Numbered from the stretch's first letter, positions 50,385 to 59,163 are shown. The stretch: DNA of 64,000 nucleotides from an uncultured Eubacteriales bacterium (GCA_900542005.1 UQLW01000009.1:1-64000), one strand, 5' to 3'. Notes: generated from the letters alone by a model not told the origin. Translations and numbers: made by a program.

Positions 50385-50582
50385 GGTTCCTGCTGTGTGC
50401 GTTGCGTTTTAATTAAAACCTACATATCTTAAACGGGAGTCCGGGTCCATAGGCAGATGTCAAGCCCCCTTTGTTTCATCCCTTGCTGGATGAAAGTGCC
50501 GGGGAAGGCAGCAAGCTGAGGCAGGGCACCCACCTGCTAGCTTGGCAGGTTTATAATTGGCGCAACGGCACTGTGGGACACG
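50385..50582 (+). ncRNA. ssrS: Probable 6S RNA
   Basis: About 198 bases able to form a long rod. The closing helix is GTTCC (50386-50390) with GGGAC (50575-50579) and GTGCGTTGCG (50397-50406) with CGCAACGGCAC (50561-50571). A large AT-rich internal loop follows (TTTTAATTAAAACC, then CCTACATATCTTAAACGGGA, opposite TTTATAATT), and an apical hairpin TTTCATCC/GGATGAAA. The central open bubble in a rod is the hallmark of 6S RNA, which mimics an open promoter and sequesters SigA polymerase. A terminator follows. Confidence 0.68.
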
Positions 50583-50591
50583 ATGATCCTT

Positions 50592-50616
50592 GGGGCTCCT
50601 TCGGGAGCCCTTTTTT
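50592..50616 (+). terminator. Terminator after the 6S-like RNA
   Basis: GGGCTCC-TTC-GGGAGCCC followed by TTTTTT. Confidence 0.92.
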
Positions 50617-50641
50617 GCGCGAGGCGGCAGGGAACATGGAC

Positions 50642-50669
50642 AAAAAAAGGACCCGCTTTACGCGGATCC
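50642..50669 (-). terminator. Terminator of the lipoprotein gene
   Basis: Minus-strand GGATCCGC-GTAAA-GCGGGTCC followed by TTTTTTT. Confidence 0.85.
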
Positions 50670-50682
50670 TGCCTGCATTGAA

Positions 50683-51105
50683 CTATTCAGCGGCCGGTGT
50701 CGTGGAGGAAAGGGTGGTGCGCTGCAGGATATAGCTTACAGGCTTATCGTCCAGATACAGCTGAAGCTCCGTGGCCTCGTCGCCCTCGACGATGACCCAG
50801 GAGCCGGTGATCGTGCTGGCGCCGGTGGAGCTGGGGTTGGCCAGCTTGAGGGTGAACAGGTTTTTATTGCGGGTAAAGGTCGCAAACAGCGACTGCTTGG
50901 AGCCCGCGAGCATGTAAACCTCACCGTTGCTGCGAATATCCAGGGTAACGGGAATCATGTATTCCACGCGGTTTTTCCCATATTCGTCGGCGGTATAGCT
51001 CAGCCGCCAGGTGCCGTACAGAAGCTCGTTGAAGCATCCGCTCAGCATCAGGGTAACGGCCAGCATGAACGCCGCTGCGAAGCCGGCCGCCAGTCTTTTC
51101 TTCAT
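50683..51105 (-). CDS. Putative lipoprotein of unknown function
   Basis: A 140-residue protein with a type II signal peptide: Lys-Lys-Arg start, hydrophobic stretch, and lipobox LSGC with Cys24. The mature part (WRLSYTADEYGKNRVEYMIP, then SNGEVYML and TGSWVIVEGDEATELQLYLD) looks like an all-beta, lipocalin-like domain seen in many small Clostridia lipoproteins. It will be anchored on the outer face of the membrane. No operon partner. Confidence 0.75.
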   Translation of the reverse strand: MKKRLAAGFAAAFMLAVTLMLSGCFNELLYGTWRLSYTADEYGKNRVEYMIPVTLDIRSNGEVYMLAGSKQSLFATFTRNKNLFTLKLANPSSTGASTITGSWVIVEGDEATELQLYLDDKPVSYILQRTTLSSTTPAAE

Positions 51106-51321
51106 CCTTTCATGTCCCTCCGTTGCATATTATAAAGCTATTCTATCATTTCAGCCGGCCATCTTCAAGGTGCCGGGAGGTCAAAGCGATAAATTTACAC
51201 ATTATTCTTATTTATTCAAGGTAGCGCCCCGGCAGCGCAGGTGATACAATAATGGTGGTGCGGTTGACGCGAGGAACCTGCCGGAGCGGCGGAAAGGGCG
51301 GTGTGAACGATCACGATACAG

Positions 51322-52473
51322 ATGGTATTTGATCTGATGGATATTCCCGTGCAGGCCATGCGGGCCATGTGGCAATGGTCGCTGGCCGGCGCCTTGCTGG
51401 TTGTCCTGCTCGCCGTGCTGGCCTATGTGTTTTTTGGCCGGGATAGCCGCCTGGAAGCGGTTGAGGTGGATGATATTCCCGATGGGCTGTCGGCGCTGCA
51501 GGTGGGCATGGCGGTGGATGGAATCGTATCGGGAGAGGATTTGGGCGCGCAGCTTTTTGATTGGGCGGCCCGGGGGCATGTGCGCCTGTCCCTGGCCGCC
51601 GGCGCGTGGACGCTGATTCGGGGCGAGCGCCCGGGCGAGGATGCTTATCCCTATGAGCGGGAGGCTTGGGACCGCCTTTTTCAGGCGGGAAAGCGGCGGC
51701 AGGTGAAGCCTGCGGAGCATCATGGGGATATCCTGGCCGCCACGCTGATTCTGCAAAAGGGCGCGGAGGACTGCTTTACCACCGGCAAAAGGCGAATGTC
51801 CGACGGGCGCTCGGCAACGGTTGCGATGGCTGTGTGGCTGATGGGCGCGGGGTGCCTGCTGCTGGCCGCGATCATGGCCGGGCGCCAGCGGGGGATGAAC
51901 GCCTACGGGATTGCCCCCCTGGCGATTGGCGCCGTGATACCGGCGGTGGTGGCCGCCTGGATGTCCGGGTGGCTGCAGCGGTATTATCCGGTGCGTTCCC
52001 GGCGGCGGAACGGGTTGGTGGCGGCGGCGATCCTGCTGTGCGACGCAGTGCTGGGGGTGCTGGTTGTCAATATGCTGGCCAGCCCGATTTACCTGGCGGG
52101 GCAGGCGGCGCCCATGACGGCGGCCGGTATGATTGCGGCGCTGATCGCGCCCTTTGTGGGCCGGCGCAGCCGGTATGGGCACCAGCTGCTTTGCCAGCTG
52201 ATGGGCTTCCGCGACGCGCTGGCTGATCCGGACCGGTTCCCGGGCCGGCATCCGGGAGAGAGCAAGGAGGCTTACTTTTTCCGTATGCTGCCCTATGCCC
52301 AGGCGCTGGGCGTGGGCGACGCGCTGGTGGCGCAGTATGCCGCGCTCCATATGCCCTGCCCCGGGTGGCTGGATTGGCAGGAGGAGACGCCCTTCACCGC
52401 TGCGGCGCTTCAGCGGAGCCTGGTTCAGATCCGGGATCAGATCCTGGAGCAGAAGCCGGAGGAGGCCGAATAG
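51322..52473 (+). CDS. Multi-pass membrane protein, DUF2207-like
   Basis: A 383-residue protein. A helix at about 18-39 is followed by a soluble part (ALQVGMAVDGIVSGEDLGAQ then LFDWAARGHVRL) and at least four more helices between 165 and 270. The segment PDGLSALQVG...LFDWAARGHV resembles the soluble part of DUF2207 membrane proteins, which usually carry a longer N-terminus. ATG 51322 has no clear Shine-Dalgarno site and the true start may be elsewhere. Function unknown. Confidence 0.6.
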   Translation: MVFDLMDIPVQAMRAMWQWSLAGALLVVLLAVLAYVFFGRDSRLEAVEVDDIPDGLSALQVGMAVDGIVSGEDLGAQLFDWAARGHVRLSLAAGAWTLIRGERPGEDAYPYEREAWDRLFQAGKRRQVKPAEHHGDILAATLILQKGAEDCFTTGKRRMSDGRSATVAMAVWLMGAGCLLLAAIMAGRQRGMNAYGIAPLAIGAVIPAVVAAWMSGWLQRYYPVRSRRRNGLVAAAILLCDAVLGVLVVNMLASPIYLAGQAAPMTAAGMIAALIAPFVGRRSRYGHQLLCQLMGFRDALADPDRFPGRHPGESKEAYFFRMLPYAQALGVGDALVAQYAALHMPCPGWLDWQEETPFTAAALQRSLVQIRDQILEQKPEEAE

Positions 52474-52499
52474 GCCCGCAGGGAAAGGCAACTCCCCCC

Positions 52500-52528
52500 T
52501 TGCATCCCGGCGGCATGTGGGATATAAT
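52500..52528 (+). promoter_or_regulatory. SigA promoter of the cysE-cysS operon
   Basis: TTGCAT (52500-52505) and TATAAT (52523-52528) with 17-base spacing, just before the T-box. Confidence 0.85.
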
Positions 52529-52535
52529 AGAGCAA

Positions 52536-52785
52536 ACTTGGGCGAGGAAGCAGAGGAGTACCGCTAAAGGGCGGGCCAAAGAGACGCGGCGCCACCGGCT
52601 GAAAGCGCTGCGGGCAGGCCAGGCGGGAAGGTGCGCTGCGGAGCCCGGCGGGCGGAACGCGAAAGCCAGTATGCCTGCCCGGATAGGGGACCGATACAGC
52701 CCCGCCGAGCGAGGCGGCCATGCCGCCTAACGAGAGTGGAACCACGAGGCAGGCGCCCCGTCTCTTTTGAGGCGGGGCGCTTTGA
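52536..52785 (+). ncRNA. T-box riboswitch, cysteine-specific
   Basis: A 250-base leader with T-box order: GAGGAGTACC (AGTA of the specifier loop), CAAAGAGACG (AGAGA), a Stem I head, then GGGAAGGTGCGCTGCGGAG where TGC fits the specifier position for tRNA-Cys. Next comes the T-box core AGAGTGGAACCACGAG, and a terminator GCGCCCCGTCTC...GAGGCGGGGCGC followed by TTTGATTT. It precedes cysE-cysS, matching its specifier. Uncharged tRNA-Cys should allow read-through. Confidence 0.85.
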
Positions 52786-52805
52786 TTTGAATAAGGAGGT
52801 TGGCC

Positions 52806-53471
52806 ATGTTTTTTCACGAGATCCGGGAGGATTTCCGGGCGATCCTGCAGCGGGACCCGGCGGCGAGAAGCGGGCTGGAGGTCCTGCTGTGCTACCCCAG
52901 CATCCATGCCATGTTCTGGTATCGGGTCGCCCATATCCTGCACCGCCATCATCTGAAGCTGCTGGCCCGCATGATCAGCCAGTCGGCCCGCTTCTGGACG
53001 GGCATTGAGATCCACCCGGGAGCGACCATCGGCCCGGGCCTGTTTATTGACCATGGCTCCGGCGTGGTGGTGGGGGAAACCTGTGAAATCGGCCAGGGCT
53101 GCACCCTGTACCAGCAGGTAACCCTGGGCGGCACCGGGAAGGGCACGGGCAAACGGCACCCGACGCTGCGGGATCATGTGCTCGTGGGGGCCGGGGCCAA
53201 GGTGCTGGGCCCCATCGTGCTGAACGACCACGTCAAGGTGGGCGCCGGGTCCGTTGTGCTGAAGGATGTACCCGACGGATGCACCGTGGTGGGCAACCCG
53301 GGCACGGTGGTGCGCTGCTACGGCCGCCGCATTCAGCAGGATGTGGATCTCAATCACGGCGATATGCCGGATCCTGTGGAGGACCGGATGAATCTGCTGC
53401 AAAGCGAAATCGACGAGCTGCGGCACCGCAGTCACGCCAAAAGGGAGGATGAACGCCATGAAGATTTATAA
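52806..53471 (+). CDS. cysE: Serine O-acetyltransferase
   Basis: A 221-residue left-handed beta-helix acetyltransferase making O-acetylserine, the cysteine precursor. Motifs: FWTGIEIHPGATIGPGLFID, HGSGVVVGETCEIG, GCTLYQQVTLGGTGKGTGKR and VVGNPGTVVR. ATG 52806 has AAGGAGG seven bases upstream. It overlaps cysS by 14 bases and is controlled by the T-box. Confidence 0.95.
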   Translation: MFFHEIREDFRAILQRDPAARSGLEVLLCYPSIHAMFWYRVAHILHRHHLKLLARMISQSARFWTGIEIHPGATIGPGLFIDHGSGVVVGETCEIGQGCTLYQQVTLGGTGKGTGKRHPTLRDHVLVGAGAKVLGPIVLNDHVKVGAGSVVLKDVPDGCTVVGNPGTVVRCYGRRIQQDVDLNHGDMPDPVEDRMNLLQSEIDELRHRSHAKREDERHEDL

Positions 53472-54843
53472 CACCCAAACCCGGACCAAGGAAGAATTCA
53501 TACCGCTTACGCCGGGCAAGGTCGGCATCTATGCCTGCGGCCCCACGGTATACAATTATATCCATATCGGCAACGCCCGGCCGCTGGTGGTATTCGATAC
53601 GCTGCGGCGGTATCTGGAGCATAAGGGGTACGAGGTGACCTTTGTGCAGAATTTTACGGATATCGACGACAAGATGATCAACCGCGCCAAGGATGAGGGG
53701 ACGACGGTGGCTGCCCTGGCCAAACGCTTTATCGCGGAATACTGGGTGGATGCCGGAGGGCTGAACGTGCGCCCGGCGACCGTACAGCCCCGGGCTACCG
53801 AGCATATCCGGGAGATCATCGCCCTGGTGAAGGGGCTGGTGGATAAGGGCCTGGCCTATCCGGCGCCCGACGGCGTCTATTATGATACGCAGGCCTTTGC
53901 GGGCTATGGCAAGCTTTCCGGCCAGGTGACGGAGGACCTGGAGGCCGGAGCGCGCATTGAGGTGGACGAGAACAAGCGGCATCCCATGGATTTTGCCCTG
54001 TGGAAGAAGGAGAAGCCCGGAGAACCCTCCTGGGGCTCGCCCTGGGGCAAGGGCCGGCCGGGCTGGCATATCGAATGCTCCGCCATGGCGATGAAATACC
54101 TGGGCGAAACCTTTGATATCCACTGCGGGGGGCAGGACCTTGTCTTTCCCCATCATGAGAATGAGGTGGCCCAGTCGGAGGGCTTTACAGGCAGGCCCTT
54201 TGCCCGCTATTGGATGCACAACGGCTACCTCAAGGTCAACAACGTCAAGATGAGCAAATCCCTGGGGAATTTCTTTACGGTCCGGGAGATCGCCGAGCAA
54301 TATGACCTGGAAGCCGTCCGCTTTTTCCTCTTGTCCGCCCAGTACCGCAGCCCGCTGAACTTCTCAGCCGAGCAGATCGGGCAGGCGGCCGCGGCCCTCG
54401 CCCGCATTGAGACGGCCCGGGACAACCTGGCCTTCGCGGCGGAGCGCCAGGCGGAGGGAGCGGTTTCTCCGGAGGTGGCCGCCCTCATCGATAAGCTGGG
54501 CGTGGATTTTGACGAGGCGATGGACGACGATCTGAACACGGCCGATGCCATCGGCGCGATCTTTGAATTCATACGCGAGATCAATATCCGGGTTGCCGCC
54601 GGCATCACCCGCCAATCGGCCGCCAGGGCGCTGGAGGCGCTGAAGTCGGCCTGTGCGATCCTGGGCGTGGCCCAGCGGGAGAAGGTCATGATCCCCGAGG
54701 AGGTGCGCCGGCTGGCGGATGAGCGGGCCAAGGCCCGCGCGGAAAAGGACTGGGCGGCCTCCGACCGGCTCCGCGACCAGATCCAGGCGCTGGGCTTCTC
54801 TGTGGAGGATACCCGGGAGGGGCAGAAAATCGGGAAGCTGTAG
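53458..54843 (+). CDS. cysS: Cysteinyl-tRNA synthetase
   Basis: A 461-residue class I synthetase. Zinc/cysteine-site residues are in YACGPTVYNYIHIGNARP (including the HIGH-like HIGN), in WHIECSAMAMKYLG and in PHHENEVAQSE; KMSKSLGNFF is the KMSKS loop. I choose ATG 53458 (MKIYNTQTRTK), nine bases after GGGAGG, over the ATG 53449 that touches that site. Confidence 0.95.
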   Translation: MKIYNTQTRTKEEFIPLTPGKVGIYACGPTVYNYIHIGNARPLVVFDTLRRYLEHKGYEVTFVQNFTDIDDKMINRAKDEGTTVAALAKRFIAEYWVDAGGLNVRPATVQPRATEHIREIIALVKGLVDKGLAYPAPDGVYYDTQAFAGYGKLSGQVTEDLEAGARIEVDENKRHPMDFALWKKEKPGEPSWGSPWGKGRPGWHIECSAMAMKYLGETFDIHCGGQDLVFPHHENEVAQSEGFTGRPFARYWMHNGYLKVNNVKMSKSLGNFFTVREIAEQYDLEAVRFFLLSAQYRSPLNFSAEQIGQAAAALARIETARDNLAFAAERQAEGAVSPEVAALIDKLGVDFDEAMDDDLNTADAIGAIFEFIREINIRVAAGITRQSAARALEALKSACAILGVAQREKVMIPEEVRRLADERAKARAEKDWAASDRLRDQIQALGFSVEDTREGQKIGKL

Positions 54844-54990
54844 GCGGTGGACGCGGGCACCGGTTGGGATGGGCCTATGCGGGGGATCACCGCGGCCAAG
54901 CCGCCCTAAGGCGGCAAGGGCAAGGCAAAATCCATGATTCTTAGGCAATTTGGCGGAAAAATCCGGGGGTTTTTAAGCCCATTTCAAGGG

Positions 54991-55019
54991 TTGTAGGTCA
55001 GCGGCGGGGATGTTATAAT
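54991..55019 (+). promoter_or_regulatory. Promoter of the SIS-domain gene
   Basis: TTGTAG (54991-54996) and TATAAT (55014-55019) with 17-base spacing. Confidence 0.75.
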
Positions 55020-55075
55020 CATGCCAATACGGGGTGAGGCCGCCGGCTGTGGCCAAGCTCCAAGGAGGATCTGCA

Positions 55076-55630
55076 ATGAGTCAAGGGATTTTCGAGAAGG
55101 CCAGCCAGCTTTGGAAAATGGAGGCCTATACGGTGAAACGGATGGCTGAGGTCGTGAACCCGGACGCCTTTTGCCAAATCGTCCGCCGCATGGCAGAGGT
55201 GGTGCGCAAGGGCGGCCGTATCCTGGTGATCGGCAAGGGCGCGTCGGGCATCGCGGCGCGTAAAATGGTGCATAACCTGTGCTCCACCGATATTCCCGCC
55301 ATCTTCCTGGGCGTGGGCGAGGGTAAGCACGCCACGCTGGGGCTGCTGAAGGCCGGCGATATGCTGGTGCTGGTGTCCAAGGGGGGCTCCACCGAAGAGC
55401 TGGTGCAGCTGATTGAACCTGCGCGGGATAAGGGCGTGACCGTTCTGGGCGTCACCCAAAACCCGGCCTCCATGCTGGGGATGAAATGCGACCTGCTGCT
55501 GCGGATCATGGTGGTCAAAGAGGTCGATATCACCGACCAGGTGGGCAACGCCTCTTCGATTGCGATGACCGCCATCCTTGACGCGCTTTGCGACGGCGTC
55601 ATCAACTGCCTTTACGGCGGGGCCGAATAA
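55076..55630 (+). CDS. SIS-domain sugar isomerase-like protein
   Basis: A 184-residue single SIS domain: GGRILVIGKGASGIAARKMV, then FLGVGEGKHATLGLLKAGDM and LVLVSKGGSTEELVQLIEPA. SIS domains bind phosphosugars. Relatives include 6-phospho-3-hexuloisomerases and the isomerase part of arabinose-5-phosphate isomerases. AAGGAGG precedes ATG 55076. The nearby KDG genes suggest a carbohydrate role, but the substrate is unknown. Confidence 0.85.
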   Translation: MSQGIFEKASQLWKMEAYTVKRMAEVVNPDAFCQIVRRMAEVVRKGGRILVIGKGASGIAARKMVHNLCSTDIPAIFLGVGEGKHATLGLLKAGDMLVLVSKGGSTEELVQLIEPARDKGVTVLGVTQNPASMLGMKCDLLLRIMVVKEVDITDQVGNASSIAMTAILDALCDGVINCLYGGAE

Positions 55631-55640
55631 AAACAGTGGA

Positions 55641-55669
55641 AAAAAGAGCCTGATACAGGCTCTTTTTTT
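55641..55669 (+). terminator. Terminator after the SIS-domain gene
   Basis: AAAGAGCCTG-ATA-CAGGCTCTTT followed by TTTT. Confidence 0.92.
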
Positions 55670-55766
55670 GCGTCTTGGGGCAAAGGCGCAGACAGGGCAA
55701 ATTTGACCATAGAAATCCGGCGGCAAGTATTGTATGATCGAACTAGCAAAAGGAGGCGCAGGGATC

Positions 55767-56411
55767 ATGATGGATAAAGAGCAAGTGATTGGACGCATTG
55801 AGCGCAGGGGCGTGGTGGCTGTCGTGCGCGCCAAGGACGCGGAGGAGGCGGTGCGCATTGCCGAGGCCTGCCTGGCCGGCGGCGTGGAAGCCATGGAGAT
55901 TACCTTTACGGTACCCGGCGCGCACCGGGTGATCGAGCAGCTGGCGGCCCGCTATACCGACGGCGCTATGTTGATCGGCGCAGGTACGGTGCTGGATCCG
56001 GAGACGGCACGCATCGCCATCCTGTCCGGCGCGCAGTATGTGGTGTCGCCCAGCCTGAACGTGGAGACCGTGCGCCTGTGCAACCGGTACCGGATCGCCA
56101 GCATGCCCGGTGCCATGACCATCCGCGAGGTGGTGGAGGCGATGGAGGCTGGGGCCGATATAATCAAAGTATTTCCCGGAGAATTATACGGCCCGAAGGT
56201 CATCAAGGCCATCCACGGGCCGCTGCCCCAGGCGAAGATCATGCCGACAGGCGGCGTATCGGTGGATAACGCCGGCGAGTGGATCCGGGCCGGCGCGGTC
56301 GCCCTTGGCGCCGGTTCGTCGCTGGTGGCAGGGGCCAGGACGGGGGATTTTGCGGCCGTTACCCAGTGCGCACGGGCCTTTATCGAAGCGGTGGCCCAGG
56401 CAAGAGCATAG
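55767..56411 (+). CDS. eda: KDPG/KHG aldolase
   Basis: A 214-residue class I aldolase: GVVAVVRAKDAEEAVRIAEA, GVEAMEITFTVPGAHRVI with the catalytic Glu, and ADIIKVFPGELYGPKVIKAI with the Schiff-base Lys. It splits 2-keto-3-deoxy-6-phosphogluconate into pyruvate and glyceraldehyde-3-phosphate. AAAGGAGG lies upstream. First gene of eda-kdgK-esterase. Confidence 0.92.
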   Translation: MMDKEQVIGRIERRGVVAVVRAKDAEEAVRIAEACLAGGVEAMEITFTVPGAHRVIEQLAARYTDGAMLIGAGTVLDPETARIAILSGAQYVVSPSLNVETVRLCNRYRIASMPGAMTIREVVEAMEAGADIIKVFPGELYGPKVIKAIHGPLPQAKIMPTGGVSVDNAGEWIRAGAVALGAGSSLVAGARTGDFAAVTQCARAFIEAVAQARA

Positions 56412-56424
56412 GAGGAAAATAAGG

Positions 56425-57432
56425 ATGCGTGATACAATTGTTGCCTTTGGGGAAATGCTGATGCGCCTCTCGCCGCCGGGATATCAGCGGCTGATCCAGG
56501 CGACGGGCTTTGACGCCGTGTATGCCGGCAGCGAGGCGAACGTGCTGATCTCTCTGGCGCAGATGGGCTGCCAGACGAAATACATCACACGGCTGCCGGA
56601 AAACCCGCTGGGCGAGGCGGCCCGCAACGCGCTGCGCCACTGGGGTGTGGATACCCGCGACGTGGTGTGGGGCGGAAAGCGGCTGGGCCTGTATTATCTG
56701 GAGCAGGGCGCGGCCCTGCGGGCCTCCAACGTGATCTATGACCGGGCCGGTTCCGCCATGGCCGAGGCGGAGCCGGAGATGTTCGACTGGGCGGCGATTC
56801 TCGCAGACGCGGATTGGTTCCATTTCTCGGGCATCACGCCCGCCCTGGGCCAGGGCTGCGCCGAAGCTACCCTGCAGGCGCTGAAAACGGCGAAAAAGCT
56901 GGGGATTACCGTATCCTGCGATCTGAATTACCGGGCCAAGCTCTGGACGGTGGAGGAATGCCGGCGCGTTATGATCCCCTTGATGGAGTATGTGGATGTG
57001 GTGCTGGGTACCTCGGAGGACGCCGACGACGTGCTGGATATCCAGCTTCCGCCCATGGGGATGCGGGAGGCCTCCAGGGCCGCCGCCGAGGCGATCCATT
57101 CGCGCTATGGGATCGCCACCTCCGCCATGATGCAGCGCGAGTCCCGTTCTGTCATTGACAAGGGCTGGTCGGCCCTTCTGTATGCCGACGGCGCGGTGTA
57201 TGATTCCCAGCATTATGAGCTGCACACGGTGGATATTGTGGGAACCGGGGACGCCTTTGCCGCGGGCCTGATTTATGGGCTGCGCTCAGGCCGCGGCCCG
57301 CAGTTTACGGTCAATTACGCCCTGGCTGCATCGGCGCTGGAGCAGACCATGGTGGGCGATTACAACATGGCTTCGGCGGAGGAGATCCTTCCCCTGGCCG
57401 AAACCGAGGGGTTCCAGGACATCAAGCGATAG
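56425..57432 (+). CDS. kdgK: 2-dehydro-3-deoxygluconokinase
   Basis: A 335-residue PfkB-family sugar kinase: VAFGEMLMRLSPPGYQRLIQ, YAGSEANVLISLAQMG, SCDLNYRAKLW, and VGTGDAFAAGLIYGLRSGRG with the catalytic Asp. It phosphorylates KDG to KDPG, the substrate of the upstream aldolase, so the pair completes uronate breakdown. AGGAGG precedes ATG 56425. Confidence 0.9.
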   Translation: MRDTIVAFGEMLMRLSPPGYQRLIQATGFDAVYAGSEANVLISLAQMGCQTKYITRLPENPLGEAARNALRHWGVDTRDVVWGGKRLGLYYLEQGAALRASNVIYDRAGSAMAEAEPEMFDWAAILADADWFHFSGITPALGQGCAEATLQALKTAKKLGITVSCDLNYRAKLWTVEECRRVMIPLMEYVDVVLGTSEDADDVLDIQLPPMGMREASRAAAEAIHSRYGIATSAMMQRESRSVIDKGWSALLYADGAVYDSQHYELHTVDIVGTGDAFAAGLIYGLRSGRGPQFTVNYALAASALEQTMVGDYNMASAEEILPLAETEGFQDIKR

Positions 57433-57444
57433 GCGGGACAACAA

Positions 57445-58479
57445 ATGGCGAAGTATACGGTAAACGGATATCTGAACCGGCTGCGGGAGCAACAGCGGCC
57501 GGCCCTCTCCCTTGGGGATACCGGCGATCGCGGGGCATGGCTCAGCCGGCAGCGGGCGCTGCGGGAGGCCTTTATCCGGGCGCTGGGGCCGATGCCGGAG
57601 CCGGCCGCCCTGGAGCCGAGGGTGCTGGAGGAGGCGGAAATGCCCGGTTACCGCCGGCTGACGGTCGAGCTGACCGAAACCGAGGGACTGGTCATGCCCT
57701 GCTATGTGCTGATCCCCGAGGGCATCGGCCCGGGAGAACGCCGGGCCGCGGTGGTCGCCGTGCCGGGCCATGGCAGCGGGATGCGGGAAGCCATGGGGCT
57801 GGACGAGGCCGGGCGGCCGGCGGCCGATGCCGGCTACCAGAAGCGCTTTCCCGAGGCCCTTTGCCGCCGGGGATTTGTGGTGATCGTGCCGGAGCTGCTG
57901 GGCTTCGGCCAGCGGCGCTGGGAGGGGGACGAGGCCAAGCCGCTGAACCACAGCGCCTGTCACCAGATTTCCACGGCGCTGTGGATGTACGGGCAAACCA
58001 TGGCCGGCATGCGGGTGTTCGACGTGAAACGGTGCCTGGACTATCTGGCGACGCTGCCCTTTGTGGATGCGGGACGCATGGGCGCCATGGGCATCTCCGG
58101 CGGCGGCCTGGCCGCCGGCTTTGCCGCCATGGTGGATGATCGGATCCGGGCCATATGCGTATCGGGTTATTTCAATACCTTTGCCGGCAGCGTGCTGAAC
58201 GTATTCCACTGCGTGGACAACTATCTCTATGGCATCATGCAGACGGCGGAGCTGCCGGACCTGGCCTGCCTGATCGCACCCCGTCCCCTTGTCATGGAAT
58301 GTGGGCGGCAGGATCCCATCTTCCCCTTTGCGGCCTCTGAGGCCTGCTACCGCCAGCTGGAGCAGGCTTACCGCATGCTGGGCTGCCCGGAGCGGCTTGC
58401 CATGGACGCCTTTGACGGGGACCATCAGATCTCCGGGCGGATAAGCTATGATTTTCTGGCCCAATACCTGATGGATTGA
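57445..58479 (+). CDS. Alpha/beta hydrolase, probable carbohydrate esterase
   Basis: A 344-residue alpha/beta hydrolase: the nucleophile elbow GISGGG, acid residue in MECGRQDPIFPF and catalytic His in FDGDHQISGR complete the triad; AVVAVPGHGSG forms the oxyanion region. No signal peptide, so it acts inside the cell. It follows kdgK by 12 bases and resembles acetyl-xylan-esterase-like (dienelactone hydrolase) proteins. It might deacetylate sugars feeding the KDG route; the substrate is inferred only. Confidence 0.75.
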   Translation: MAKYTVNGYLNRLREQQRPALSLGDTGDRGAWLSRQRALREAFIRALGPMPEPAALEPRVLEEAEMPGYRRLTVELTETEGLVMPCYVLIPEGIGPGERRAAVVAVPGHGSGMREAMGLDEAGRPAADAGYQKRFPEALCRRGFVVIVPELLGFGQRRWEGDEAKPLNHSACHQISTALWMYGQTMAGMRVFDVKRCLDYLATLPFVDAGRMGAMGISGGGLAAGFAAMVDDRIRAICVSGYFNTFAGSVLNVFHCVDNYLYGIMQTAELPDLACLIAPRPLVMECGRQDPIFPFAASEACYRQLEQAYRMLGCPERLAMDAFDGDHQISGRISYDFLAQYLMD

Positions 58480-58541
58480 CATGATCGCCCCTCCCGCCGC
58501 ATAAGCTATCCTATCAATGAAAGGCTTCGGAGGGACAAGTC

Positions 58542-58832
58542 ATGAAAGAAGAAACCCGTTCGATCACCCGGGGAAGGTTGCACACGGTACAGCTGGATAA
58601 CCGCGCCAAGGCTGTTCTAACCGGAGTGGATGACGTCGACAGCTTCAACGAGGCCGAGGTGAACCTTATCACCGAGGCGGGCTATGTGACCATTACCGGC
58701 AAGGACCTGCATATTAGCCACCTGTCCCTGGAGGAAGGGCAGCTGGTGGTGGAGGGGGAAATCGCCGGTATCGCCTATACCGACAGCATTGTCCAGGAGG
58801 GCGGGCTCTTCAGCCGTCTGTTCCGCTCATGA
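58542..58832 (+). CDS. yabP: Sporulation protein YabP
   Basis: A 96-residue protein: RGRLHTVQLDNRAKAVLTGV, then DDVDSFNEAEVNLITEAG and ITGKDLHISHLSLEEGQL. This is the YabP/YqfC fold required for spore cortex formation. It overlaps yabQ by 4 bases. The run yabP-yabQ-divIC is conserved in spore formers. Confidence 0.9.
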   Translation: MKEETRSITRGRLHTVQLDNRAKAVLTGVDDVDSFNEAEVNLITEAGYVTITGKDLHISHLSLEEGQLVVEGEIAGIAYTDSIVQEGGLFSRLFRS

Positions 58833-59152
58833 TGTACTGGTCGGCCTATGGCTGGCAGGCTGTGATGTATGGGCTGATTGCCGGCCTTTGGGGCGGTGCG
58901 GTCATGATGGCGGCTACCTGGATCAGGCGCCATACCCGGCGATGGTGCTGGATGGCGGCCGACGCCCTGGCCGGCGCGGCGCTGATCCTGCTGCTGGCCC
59001 GGGCGCTGTGGCAGGGGACGGAGGGGAGCTTCCGGCCCTTCATGGCGCTGGCTATGCTGGCGGGTATGCTGCTCTTCCGCTGGGGGCCGCAGGCGCTGGC
59101 GGAGGGATTGGCGCGTTGGGTAAAGCGCCGTCGCTTGCGGGATGGGGGGTAG
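58829..59152 (+). CDS. yabQ: Spore cortex biosynthesis protein YabQ-like
   Basis: A 107-residue membrane protein with three to four helices (about 10-28, 40-62, 72-90) and no other motif. The call rests on size, topology and its place between yabP and divIC, overlapping the former. YabQ helps cortex assembly. Sequence similarity by eye is weak. Confidence 0.72.
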   Translation: MMYWSAYGWQAVMYGLIAGLWGGAVMMAATWIRRHTRRWCWMAADALAGAALILLLARALWQGTEGSFRPFMALAMLAGMLLFRWGPQALAEGLARWVKRRRLRDGG

Positions 59153-59163
59153 TCTGCTATAAT
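59135..59163 (+). promoter_or_regulatory. SigA promoter of divIC inside yabQ
   Basis: TTGCGG (59135-59140) and TATAAT (59158-59163) with 17-base spacing. It lets divIC be expressed in vegetative cells independently of the sporulation genes upstream. Confidence 0.75.
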
